From: Christiangramia oceanisediminis
GTDB taxonomy: Bacteria > Bacteroidota > Bacteroidia > Flavobacteriales > Flavobacteriaceae
DNA: 64,000 bases
Reading direction: 5' to 3'
Assembly: GCF_022570735.2 (NCBI RefSeq)
Contig: NZ_JANCNS010000001.1
Coordinates: forward strand, 1,488,001-1,552,000
In this document: positions 53,397 to 61,514 of the stretch, piece after piece
Numbering within the stretch: position 1 is the stretch's first letter
How the letters are laid out: the number at the start of each line of letters is the position of its first letter
Program-made: the position numbers and the translations under genes
The notes under the pieces: generated by a model
Databases searched by the model: none
What the model was told of the DNA's origin: nothing
The model's input: only the letters and a program-made list of their open reading frames with translations

Positions 53397-54647
53397 TTGC
53401 AAAATTTCCTGGGTAACAGAGATATCTTCAACGTCCTTTTTCAGGCTGCTTCAGAAGGCATAATCGTGGTGAATTCCAAACAGATCGTAGTGGCTGCCAA
53501 TCGCGCTGCCGAAGAGATGTTCGGTTATAAGGAAGGTGAGCTGGAAGATAACCATCTCGATATACTTATTCCGAAGGAATACCATCACCGCCATCATGGC
53601 CATTTCGAACATTTTATTGAAAATACCGAAAAAAGGCAGATGGGTCACGGTCGTGACCTTTATGGGGTAAAAAAGGACGGAACCCGTTTCCCGGTGGAAG
53701 CAGGGCTAAATCCCTTTCAGTTAGACGGGGAAGATTATGTGATGTCGCTGGTAATAGACATCACCATTAGAAAGGAAACCCAGCAACAGATCAGGGAGCT
53801 GAACACCCAGCTGGAAGAAAAGATCAGGGCCCGCACCAGGGAATTAAGCGAAACGGTCGAAGAATTACAGAAACTAAATCTTAACCTCGAAAAAGAGGTA
53901 AAACGCCGAACAGAAGCCGAGAGAAAGATAAAGGATGCACTTCAGAAGGAAAAAGAGCTGAACGAATTAAAAACCAAATTCCTTAGCCTGGTTTCCCATG
54001 AATTCAAGACTCCGCTTAGCGGAATCCTGACTTCGGCAACTCTTACAGAGAAATATACTCAGGAAGAACAACAACCCAAGCGGGAAAAGCACCTGGTTAC
54101 TATCCGTAATAAGGTTCATTATTTAAATAATATTCTGAACGATTTTCTTTCGATAGAACGACTGGATTCCGGGAAAGGCCAGTATAAATTCACCGATTTC
54201 AGCCTGAAACGACTCATAAATGAAGTGGTTTATAATGCCAATATCACCTTGAAAGACGGGCAGGAGCTTATTTATCCCAAAGAGATTGATGAGCTGATGC
54301 TGTTTCAGGATGAAAAGATCCTCGAACTCATCCTTTCCAATCTCCTTGGAAATGCGATAAAATATTCACCTGAAAATACTATTATAAGGTTTGATCTTAA
54401 AATAGAAGGGGATGATATTGTTTTTGAGGTGCAGGACCAGGGAAGGGGAATTCCGAAAAAAGATCAGAAACATATATTCGAGAGGTATTTCCGGGCCGAG
54501 AATGCGCTGCTGGACCAGGGAACAGGTATTGGGCTCAATATCGCCAAGGCTCACCTGGAAAACCTGCATGGTGCTATTTCTTTTGAAAGTGAGGAGCACC
54601 AGGGTACGACCTTCAGGGTGCGGGTCCCGGTAAAAGCCAAAGCTTAA
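53397..54647 (+). CDS. Soluble PAS-domain sensor histidine kinase, FixL-like
   Basis: 416 residues. The start is probably the TTG at 53397: a stop lies 21 bp upstream, and the next in-frame ATG is within the PAS domain. There is no membrane segment. PAS domain (about 8-125), coiled coil (126-190), HisKA with His201 (SLVSHEFKTPLSG), then an ATPase domain (NLLGNAIKYSPE, QGRGIPKKDQ, GTGIGLNIAKAH). Aligning RHHGHF...QMGHGRDL with FixL places His66 at the heme-ligating His200 and Arg86 at the oxygen-sensing Arg220 of Bradyrhizobium FixL (numbers from memory). An O2- or redox-sensing role is inferred; other PAS domains also keep this His. The partner regulator starts 12 bp downstream. Confidence 0.85.
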   Translation: MQNFLGNRDIFNVLFQAASEGIIVVNSKQIVVAANRAAEEMFGYKEGELEDNHLDILIPKEYHHRHHGHFEHFIENTEKRQMGHGRDLYGVKKDGTRFPVEAGLNPFQLDGEDYVMSLVIDITIRKETQQQIRELNTQLEEKIRARTRELSETVEELQKLNLNLEKEVKRRTEAERKIKDALQKEKELNELKTKFLSLVSHEFKTPLSGILTSATLTEKYTQEEQQPKREKHLVTIRNKVHYLNNILNDFLSIERLDSGKGQYKFTDFSLKRLINEVVYNANITLKDGQELIYPKEIDELMLFQDEKILELILSNLLGNAIKYSPENTIIRFDLKIEGDDIVFEVQDQGRGIPKKDQKHIFERYFRAENALLDQGTGIGLNIAKAHLENLHGAISFESEEHQGTTFRVRVPVKAKA

Positions 54648-54659
54648 ATAATTGATCGT

Positions 54660-55709
54660 ATGAAGAAAGTATTGCTCATAGAAGACGATGTGACGGTTCG
54701 TGAAAATACCGCTGAACTCCTTGAATTATCGGGTTACGAAGTTGTGACAGCCCACAATGGCAAAAGCGGGATCGAAAAAGCAAAAAAGGAAGTCCCTGAG
54801 ATAATCGTTTGTGATATCATGATGCCCGAGGTTGATGGGTACGGGGTATTGCAGCAATTGAGCAAAACGCCAGAAACGGCCAATATTCCGTTTATATTCC
54901 TTTCGGCCAAGACCGAGCATAAAGATATTCGAAGAGGAATGGACCTGGGTGCCGATGATTACCTCACCAAGCCTTTCGAGGAGGAAGACCTTTTGAGCGC
55001 GCTGGAAAGCAGGCTTGCCAAGGTCGAGATCCTGAAGTCCCATAATCAAAAGAATGGTATTGCAACGGCAACTGCTGAGGGAGACCTGAAGAGCCTGGAT
55101 GATCTTAGGGAACTGTTCCGGGATTTTGAACTGCAGGAATTTAAAAAAGGGGAAACCATCTATGAAAAAGGTAAGAAATCGAATTTCTTTTACCTGGTAA
55201 AACGAGGGGTGGTAAAGGCCCATCGTATGGATAACCAGGGTAAGGAACTTATTACCGAATTATATAAAGACGATGACTTCTTCGGAAACCACGCCAGCGA
55301 TCCGCAATCTTCCTACGAGGACTATGCGACTGCCATGGAAGATTCACAATTATACGCGGTTTCCAGGGAAGAATTTCATCGTATCCTTGCGAATAATCCC
55401 AGGATCACGCTTCAGCTTGTTGAGGTTTTAAATCATAACCTTTCAGAATTGAAGAAACAATTGATGGATATGGCTTACGGGTCTGTCCGGAAGAAAACGG
55501 CCAGCACCATTCTTCTTTTTGCTGAACGCATCAAAAAACATCCGCTCAAAAGCATCAGGATTTCGCGTGCCGATCTGGCCGGGGTTGCCGGGATGGCTCC
55601 AGAAAGTTTGATAAGAACACTTTCCGAATTCAAAAAAGAAGGCCTTATCGAGATCGAGGGCAGGAACATTAAACTGCTTGATCCCGAGTCGCTTAAAAAC
55701 ATCAGGTAA
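54660..55709 (+). CDS. Response regulator: receiver domain fused to a CRP/FNR-family DNA-binding protein
   Basis: 349 residues. Receiver (1-125) with Asp9/Asp10, phospho-acceptor Asp52 (VCDIMMPEVDG) and Lys104 (LTKPF); a linker; a cyclic-nucleotide-type beta-roll (145-255, FKKGETIYEKGKKSNFFYLVKRG); a dimer helix (255-270); and a CRP winged helix (275-345). The recognition helix MAPESLIRTLSEFKKEG has Glu315 and Arg319 at the positions that read TGA/TCA half-sites in CRP and FNR. It lacks FNR's Fe-S cysteines (one Cys only) and the cAMP-contact Arg-Ser/Thr, so activity is probably set by phosphorylation from the adjacent kinase. This merges FixJ and FixK functions in one protein. Confidence 0.88.
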   Translation: MKKVLLIEDDVTVRENTAELLELSGYEVVTAHNGKSGIEKAKKEVPEIIVCDIMMPEVDGYGVLQQLSKTPETANIPFIFLSAKTEHKDIRRGMDLGADDYLTKPFEEEDLLSALESRLAKVEILKSHNQKNGIATATAEGDLKSLDDLRELFRDFELQEFKKGETIYEKGKKSNFFYLVKRGVVKAHRMDNQGKELITELYKDDDFFGNHASDPQSSYEDYATAMEDSQLYAVSREEFHRILANNPRITLQLVEVLNHNLSELKKQLMDMAYGSVRKKTASTILLFAERIKKHPLKSIRISRADLAGVAGMAPESLIRTLSEFKKEGLIEIEGRNIKLLDPESLKNIR

Positions 55710-55740
55710 ACTTCACAAATTTTAATTAATAAGGAAAGAC

Positions 55741-55783
55741 TGATTTTAGTCATTTTTCTTGCTGAAGGCTTCACTTAATTTCG
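55741..55783 (+). promoter_or_regulatory. uspA-ccoI promoter: FNR/CRP-type dyad plus -7 element
   Basis: TGATTTTAGTCA (55741-55752; TGAT-N4-GTCA) with TAATTTCG (55776-55783; one mismatch to TAnnTTTG) starting 35 bp after the dyad start, the same spacing as at hemN, uspA and ccoS. The predicted leader is under 20 nt. Confidence 0.55.
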
Positions 55784-55797
55784 CTTGTATTAAGTGA
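55771..55797 (+). promoter_or_regulatory. Perfect 9-bp inverted repeat overlapping the -7 element of the uspA-ccoI promoter
   Basis: TCACTTAAT (55771-55779), 9-nt spacer, ATTAAGTGA (55789-55797), ending 6 bp before the start codon at 55804. It covers the proposed -7 element and start site, so a protein bound here would repress; no T-run follows, so it is not a terminator. The binding protein is unknown. Confidence 0.5.
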
Positions 55798-55803
55798 TGA
55801 CCT

Positions 55804-56619
55804 ATGAATGTTTTAATCCTTACCGATTTTTCGGAGGTTTCAGAAAATGCTGGCAGGTATGCAGTAGATTTTTTGCGGAAAAAGGCCGCGAATTTCTACC
55901 TGCTTAATATTCATGATTTCAATTTTAGCCGATCTGCAGCGACCCAACTGGAAGATGAATTGGTTTACACCCTCAAGAAATTACAATCGGGCATTGGTGA
56001 CCTGGAACAGTATTCCGGAAATCCGGAACATAAATTTGCCACGGTACTTTCTTCAGATAACCTGATCAATGCAGTTAGAAAGCCGCTCGACGAAAAAAAG
56101 ATCGAAATGATCTTTATAGGTGCCGCCAGCCAGGAAGTTCACCAGCATCCGCTGCTGGGAGACCATGCCTACGAGGTGATCAGGAAAATAAGATGCAATA
56201 TCATGGCCGTGCCAGGGGAGAGCGTCTTCAAAGAGGTTGAAAATTTTGTGCTGCCGGTAGATTATTCCATGATCTCCCGGGAAAAAGCATTTCAACAAAT
56301 GGAACGTGCCGAATTCATCGATAAAGGCAGGCTTACCGTGATAGAGCTCGATGAAGGATATAGGGTGAACACTACAAAAGAAATGGCCTGGCCATACCTG
56401 GCCGAAAGCGCTAAGGGTAATGCCCCCGGATATTCCAGCCAGAAAGATTCAAAATTGTTTAGCGAAGACCTGTTGATGGAAATCCAGGACAAATTCGATA
56501 TGATCGTGATCCTGGGCAAGAACCTGGGGGTTTGCGATCACTTTCTTCATGCGAATTACGGGCTGTGTTCAACGGTTCACAATGTACTCCCCATCCTGGT
56601 GATCCATGAGTATGAATGA
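55804..56619 (+). CDS. Universal stress protein-like, diverged
   Basis: 271 residues, two Usp-like halves. The first starts MNVLILTDFSEVSENAGRYA and keeps FIGAASQEVHQHPLLGDHAYEV; the second (FVLPVDYSMISREKAFQQME) ends VHNVLPILVIHEYE. The ATP-binding GxxGx9G(S/T) glycines are largely missing, so this is probably a non-nucleotide-binding type. Its last codons overlap the ccoI start by 14 bp, so it is translationally linked to cbb3 oxidase assembly. Confidence 0.75.
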   Translation: MNVLILTDFSEVSENAGRYAVDFLRKKAANFYLLNIHDFNFSRSAATQLEDELVYTLKKLQSGIGDLEQYSGNPEHKFATVLSSDNLINAVRKPLDEKKIEMIFIGAASQEVHQHPLLGDHAYEVIRKIRCNIMAVPGESVFKEVENFVLPVDYSMISREKAFQQMERAEFIDKGRLTVIELDEGYRVNTTKEMAWPYLAESAKGNAPGYSSQKDSKLFSEDLLMEIQDKFDMIVILGKNLGVCDHFLHANYGLCSTVHNVLPILVIHEYE

Positions 56620-59035
56620 TATGGAAAATTCAACCTGTTTCCATTGCGGCGACACCTGTAAGGACGAAGCCATACTTTTTGCCGAAAAGAACTTCTGTTG
56701 TTCAGGATGTAAAACAGTTTATGAGATCCTGAATTCCAGCGATCTTTCCTATTACTATGAACTGGAAGAATCACCGGGTATTTCCCCGAAATTCAGTGCC
56801 GATAAATTCGATTTTCTTGATAATGCTGAAATAAAGGAGCGCCTGCTGGAATTTAATGACGATAAATTACAGATCGTTTCCTTTACCATCCCTTCCATTC
56901 ATTGCAGTTCCTGTATCTGGATACTTGAAAACCTGAATAAACTGCACGGGGGTATAAAAAGTTCGCAGGTAGATTTTCCCAGGAAGAAAATAAGGATAAG
57001 TTTTCTAGGGGAAGACCTTAGCCTGAAAGACCTTGTCATTCTGCTGTCCCGTGTAGGATATGAACCTTATATTTCACTAGAAAATTTTGAAAAGGAAGAG
57101 AAGACCTCCAGCCCAGACAGGCAATTGGTCTATAAACTGGGAGTGGCCGGATTTGCCTTTGGGAACATCATGTTTTTGTCTTTTCCCGAATATTTCGAAA
57201 TGAACGAATTCTGGCTGGAGCGTTTTAAGCATGTGTTTCGATGGCTTATGTTCGCGTTCTCGCTTCCGGTGGTCTTTTATTCTGCGACAGATTATTTTGT
57301 TTCGGCTTATAAAGGCTTGCGCTCAGGAATTCTGAATATCGATGTGCCAATCGCCCTTGGGATCGCTGTGCTGTTTCTTCGAAGTACCGCTGAAATTATC
57401 CTCGATATTGGAACAGGCTTTTTTGATTCCTTAAGCGGACTTTTATTCTTCCTGCTTCTGGGTAGATTCTTTCAGCAAAAGACCTATTCTTTCCTGTCTT
57501 TTGAAAGGGATTATAAATCCTATTTTCCAATAGCTGTTACCCGCCTAACTGGCGACAAAAACCATCCTGAAGAGCAGGTTCCGGTTTATAAGATTGAAAA
57601 AGGTGACCGGGTGATCATTCGAAACGAAGAATTGATCCCTATGGACTGTATCCTTATCAACGGTGCTGCCCGAATAGATTACAGCTTTGTTACCGGTGAG
57701 GCAGAAGCTGTGCAAAAGAAAAGCGGAGATAAGCTGTTTGCTGGCGGAAGGCAGCAGGGCGGAATCATAGAAGTAGAAGCTCTTAAACCTGTTCAGCAAT
57801 CCTACCTTACTGAATTATGGAGTGATGAAGTCTTTAAAAAGGATAAGGCCAGTGAATTCCAGAATCTAACGAACCAGATAAGCCGGCGTTTCACCTTCGG
57901 GGTTTTGAGTATAGCGATAATCGCTACCATTTTCTGGATGTTCCTGGATCCCTCTAAAGCATGGAATGTATTTACGGCGGTGCTTATCATAGCCTGTCCC
58001 TGTGCGATCGCACTGGCAGCCCCGTTCACCTTGGGTAACCTGTTGCGTATCCTGGGTAAGAATCAGTTCTATTTAAAGGATGCCGGTGTGATCGAGCAAT
58101 TAGATAAGATCGATACCGTGGTTTTTGATAAGACCGGAACCATCACCACCAGCAAACGGGACAGCATCTATTACGAGGGAATGGAGCTAAGCGAGGAGGA
58201 ATTGCAATTGCTCGGCGGAAGTCTTCGTGCGTCGAATCACCCGCTTAGCCGGTCGCTGTATGAGATCTTAAAGAAGAACCAGATCACGGTTCCCGAGCAT
58301 TTCGAGGAACTCACCGGAAAAGGTCTTCAAACATCCCATCATACTATGAATCTCAAACTGGGTTCTGAAGACTTCGTGAAAAAGAACTCATCTTTTCATG
58401 ATACAGCCTTGATCGAAAAGGAACATAAGAATACTTCGGTTCACCTGAGTTTCAACGATAGTTATAAGGGATGTTTCAATTTTCAGAATTCCTATAGAGA
58501 AGGGCTTTCGGAAGTTTTTAGCAGGCTTGTTGAAAAAAAGGAACTCATCATCCTTTCCGGAGATAATTCAGGGGAAAAACAGAAGCTGGAAAGTATGCTT
58601 CCAGCCGGAACCCGCATGGTCTTTAACCAGAGTCCCGGGGATAAACTTCAGTTTATAAGTGAACTTCAAAAACAGGGAAAAAAGGTGCTCATGGTTGGCG
58701 ACGGACTTAATGATGCCGGGGCACTCGCACAGAGCAATGTAGGGATCGCAATTTCAGAAGACATCAATGTTTTTTCCCCGGCCTGTGACGGGATCATGGA
58801 TGCCAGTCGCTTCTTCCAGCTGCCAGATTTCCTGGAACTGTCTTCCAGGGCGATCTCAGTGATCAAATGGAGCTTCGTTCTTTCGCTTTGCTATAACCTG
58901 GTAGGACTCGCATTCGCGGTTTCAGGAAACCTGATGCCTGTGGTCGCGGCAATTCTAATGCCGCTGAGTTCCATAAGCATTGTGGTGTTCACAACCCTGG
59001 CTACCCAGCTGCTTGGAAAGAAAATTCAGAGATAA
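56606..59035 (+). CDS. ccoI: Cu+-transporting P1B-type ATPase for cbb3 oxidase assembly (CcoI/FixI)
   Basis: 809 residues from 56606; ATGs at 56612 and 56621 are alternatives. An N-terminal cysteine domain (Cys11, 14, 18, 31, 32, 35: CFHCGDTC, FCCSGC) is followed by an HMA domain with Cys100-Ser-Ser-Cys103. The membrane part has the metal-site CPC (IACPCAIALAAPF), the phosphorylation motif starts at Asp508 (DKTGTIT), and MVGDGLNDAGALAQSNVGIA lies near the end. The extra N-terminal domain and the location before ccoS/ccoN mark the CcoI type, which supplies copper for the CuB centre. Confidence 0.93.
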   Translation: MSMNDMENSTCFHCGDTCKDEAILFAEKNFCCSGCKTVYEILNSSDLSYYYELEESPGISPKFSADKFDFLDNAEIKERLLEFNDDKLQIVSFTIPSIHCSSCIWILENLNKLHGGIKSSQVDFPRKKIRISFLGEDLSLKDLVILLSRVGYEPYISLENFEKEEKTSSPDRQLVYKLGVAGFAFGNIMFLSFPEYFEMNEFWLERFKHVFRWLMFAFSLPVVFYSATDYFVSAYKGLRSGILNIDVPIALGIAVLFLRSTAEIILDIGTGFFDSLSGLLFFLLLGRFFQQKTYSFLSFERDYKSYFPIAVTRLTGDKNHPEEQVPVYKIEKGDRVIIRNEELIPMDCILINGAARIDYSFVTGEAEAVQKKSGDKLFAGGRQQGGIIEVEALKPVQQSYLTELWSDEVFKKDKASEFQNLTNQISRRFTFGVLSIAIIATIFWMFLDPSKAWNVFTAVLIIACPCAIALAAPFTLGNLLRILGKNQFYLKDAGVIEQLDKIDTVVFDKTGTITTSKRDSIYYEGMELSEEELQLLGGSLRASNHPLSRSLYEILKKNQITVPEHFEELTGKGLQTSHHTMNLKLGSEDFVKKNSSFHDTALIEKEHKNTSVHLSFNDSYKGCFNFQNSYREGLSEVFSRLVEKKELIILSGDNSGEKQKLESMLPAGTRMVFNQSPGDKLQFISELQKQGKKVLMVGDGLNDAGALAQSNVGIAISEDINVFSPACDGIMDASRFFQLPDFLELSSRAISVIKWSFVLSLCYNLVGLAFAVSGNLMPVVAAILMPLSSISIVVFTTLATQLLGKKIQR

Positions 59036-59045
59036 ATCCCAAAGC

Positions 59046-59088
59046 TGATAATTGTCATTTTTTAGCAGGGGCCCTCAAAATACTTTTA
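59046..59088 (+). promoter_or_regulatory. ccoS-NO-Q-P-G promoter: FNR/CRP-type dyad plus -7 element
   Basis: TGATAATTGTCA (59046-59057; TGAT-N4-GTCA, one base from the hemN palindrome) and TACTTTTA (59081-59088) with starts 35 bp apart. It lies in the 69-bp gap after ccoI, 16 bp before the ccoS start, so the oxidase structural genes have their own activated promoter. Confidence 0.65.
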
Positions 59089-59104
59089 CAGTCAAATTAA
59101 CAGT

Positions 59105-59299
59105 ATGGATATCATTTACCTTCTGCTTGGCATCAGTGTGCTGGTTGCCATCGCTTTCTTCACAGCCTTTATAATCTCGGTAAGGAAAGGGCAATATGAT
59201 GATGTCTATACCCCCTCGGTTAGAATGCTTTTCGAGGATGAACTGGTTAAGACCAAATCAGAAAAGAATCAATCTCTCAATAAAGTGAAATCAAGTTAA
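59105..59299 (+). CDS. ccoS: cbb3 oxidase assembly protein CcoS
   Basis: 64 residues. One N-terminal membrane helix (IIYLLLGISVLVAIAFFTAFII), then the CcoS-type stretch SVRKGQYDDVYTPSVRMLFED. CcoS is needed for insertion of heme and copper cofactors into CcoN. It sits 2 bp before the ccoNO gene. Confidence 0.88.
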   Translation: MDIIYLLLGISVLVAIAFFTAFIISVRKGQYDDVYTPSVRMLFEDELVKTKSEKNQSLNKVKSS

Positions 59300-59301
59300 T
59301 T

Positions 59302-61503
59302 ATGGAAGTACAGCAATTTTATTACGATAATAAGATCGTAAAGAAATTTATCATTGCCACTATGTTCTGGGGCATTATCGGGATGAGCGTAGGGCTGCTT
59401 CTCGCATTTATGTTCATTTTCCCCAATATTACCGATGGTATTTCGTGGCTGAGTTTTGGCAGGTTGCGACCCCTGCACACCAACGCGGTGATCTTCGCAT
59501 TTGTAGGGAATGCGATCTTTGCCGGGGTTTATTATTCTACCCAGCGGTTATTGAAAGCGAGGATGTGGAGCGATGCCCTGAGCAATATCAACTTCTGGGG
59601 CTGGCAGCTTATTATCGTGGGCGCCGCAATTACCCTGCCCCTGGGTTATACCACTTCAAAAGAGTATGCCGAGCTGGAATGGCCTTTTGATATTGCCATT
59701 GCGCTGGTATGGGTGGCATTTGGTGCCAATTTGATAGGAACCATGATCAAGAGAAGGCAGCGCCATTTGTATGTTGCCATCTGGTTCTACCTGGCGACCT
59801 TTGTTACCGTTGCCGTACTTCATATCGTAAATAATATCGAGATCCCGGTTGGAGCTCTAAAAAGTTATTCGTTCTACTCCGGGGTGCAGGATGCGCTGGT
59901 TCAATGGTGGTACGGGCATAATGCCGTGGCATTCTTCCTTACCACGCCATTTTTGGGGCTGATGTATTATTTCGTTCCGAAAGCAGCTAACAGGCCGGTC
60001 TATTCCTATAGATTGTCGATCATCCACTTCTGGTCGCTTATTTTCATATATATCTGGGCAGGTCCACACCATTTGCTATACACCGCCTTACCAGACTGGG
60101 CACAGAACCTTGGAGTTGCCTTTTCTGTGATGCTGCTGTTCCCTAGCTGGGGAGGGATGATAAACGGATTGTTAACCCTTCGCGGAGCCTGGGATAAGGT
60201 TCGGGTAGATCCTGTTTTGAAATTCATGGTAGTTGCGATCACCGGTTACGGGATGGCGACTTTTGAAGGCCCCATGCTTTCACTTAAGAATGTAAATGCC
60301 ATTGCGCATTTTAGTGACTGGATCATCGCACATGTGCACGTAGGCGCACTTGCCTGGAACGGTTTCCTAACCTTCGGAATGGTTTACTGGCTGGTTCCAA
60401 GATTGTTTAAAACACAGCTATGGTCCATAAAACTTGCGAATACCCATTTCTGGATGGGCACCCTGGGGATCATCATTTATGCCCTGCCAATGTATGTGGC
60501 CGGATTCGTTCAGGCCTCTATGTGGAAGCAATTCAATCCAGACGGAACCCTTACCTATGGAAACTTCCTGGAAACCGTGACAGAGATCATCCCGATGTAC
60601 TGGATGAGAGCCATTGGAGGAAGTCTTTACATTCTTGGTGCATTCGTAATGCTTTATAACATCGTGAAAACCGTTCGCCAGGGTAGCGAGGTGGAAGATG
60701 AACTTGCCGAAGCTGCCGCCTTACAGCCCGTTACCAGTAAAAGAACTGTTGGAGAGGCTTATCATAGCTGGCTGGAAAGAAGACCGGTAAAACTTACCAT
60801 TTTCGCAACTATCGCGATCCTTATTGGTGGAATGGTCCAGATCATTCCTTCGCTGATGGTAGATGAATATGTACCGGTTATTTCCAGTGTAAAGCCATAT
60901 ACGCCGCTGGAACTGGAAGGAAGGGATATCTACATACGTGAAGGCTGTGTCTCCTGTCACTCTCAAATGGTGAGACCATTCCGAAGCGAAGTGGAGCGTT
61001 ACGGTGAATATTCAAAAGCCGGGGAATACCGGTATGATTATCCATTCCTGTGGGGAAGTAAACGAACCGGGCCAGACCTTCACCGGGTAGGCCAGAAGTA
61101 TTCAGATAACTGGCACCTGAACCATATGTACGATCCGCAAAGCACCTCTTCGGGCTCCATCATGCCTTCTTACAAATGGCTAATCCAGGATGAACTGGAT
61201 AAATCGAAGACCGAAGATAAGATGCGTGCCATGCAAACACTTGGGGTTCCATACACCGAAGATGAAATAGCCAGGGCCCAGGAATGGATGGCAGAGCAGG
61301 GTACTCAAATAGAAAAAAACCTGTATTCCGATCCCGATTTCGTGAAAAGTTACGAGGCAGATAAGGTGTATGCTGAAGAAAACGGACTTGAATTCACCGA
61401 AATGCGAAACCGGGAGATCGTAGCCCTTATCGCTTACCTGCAGCGACTGGGAACCGATATTAAAGCCCAGGATTCTAGTGTAGAAGTAACAACTAATAAT
61501 TAA
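59302..61503 (+). CDS. ccoNO: cbb3-type cytochrome c oxidase subunits I and II fused (CcoNO)
   Basis: 733 residues. Residues 1 to about 480 are CcoN with twelve helices; heme/CuB ligand histidines are visible in RLRPLHTNAVIF, WWYGHNAVAFFL, AGPHHLLYTALP and IAHVHVGALAWNG. A linker (KRTVGEAYHSWLERRPVKL) and one helix (TIFATIAILIGGMVQIIPSL) lead to the CcoO cytochrome c domain with heme motif Cys549-x2-Cys552-His553 (GCVSCHSQMVRPF) and the Met ligand in GSIMPSYKW. It reduces O2 at low oxygen, pumping protons. Fusion of the two genes is known in Bacteroidota. Confidence 0.95.
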   Translation: MEVQQFYYDNKIVKKFIIATMFWGIIGMSVGLLLAFMFIFPNITDGISWLSFGRLRPLHTNAVIFAFVGNAIFAGVYYSTQRLLKARMWSDALSNINFWGWQLIIVGAAITLPLGYTTSKEYAELEWPFDIAIALVWVAFGANLIGTMIKRRQRHLYVAIWFYLATFVTVAVLHIVNNIEIPVGALKSYSFYSGVQDALVQWWYGHNAVAFFLTTPFLGLMYYFVPKAANRPVYSYRLSIIHFWSLIFIYIWAGPHHLLYTALPDWAQNLGVAFSVMLLFPSWGGMINGLLTLRGAWDKVRVDPVLKFMVVAITGYGMATFEGPMLSLKNVNAIAHFSDWIIAHVHVGALAWNGFLTFGMVYWLVPRLFKTQLWSIKLANTHFWMGTLGIIIYALPMYVAGFVQASMWKQFNPDGTLTYGNFLETVTEIIPMYWMRAIGGSLYILGAFVMLYNIVKTVRQGSEVEDELAEAAALQPVTSKRTVGEAYHSWLERRPVKLTIFATIAILIGGMVQIIPSLMVDEYVPVISSVKPYTPLELEGRDIYIREGCVSCHSQMVRPFRSEVERYGEYSKAGEYRYDYPFLWGSKRTGPDLHRVGQKYSDNWHLNHMYDPQSTSSGSIMPSYKWLIQDELDKSKTEDKMRAMQTLGVPYTEDEIARAQEWMAEQGTQIEKNLYSDPDFVKSYEADKVYAEENGLEFTEMRNREIVALIAYLQRLGTDIKAQDSSVEVTTNN

Positions 61504-61514
61504 ATCCAGAGACC

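Noticed and set aside
54660-55709. Direct oxygen sensing by the CRP-family regulator through an FNR-type Fe-S cluster
   Set aside because: Only one cysteine is present, whereas FNR needs four.
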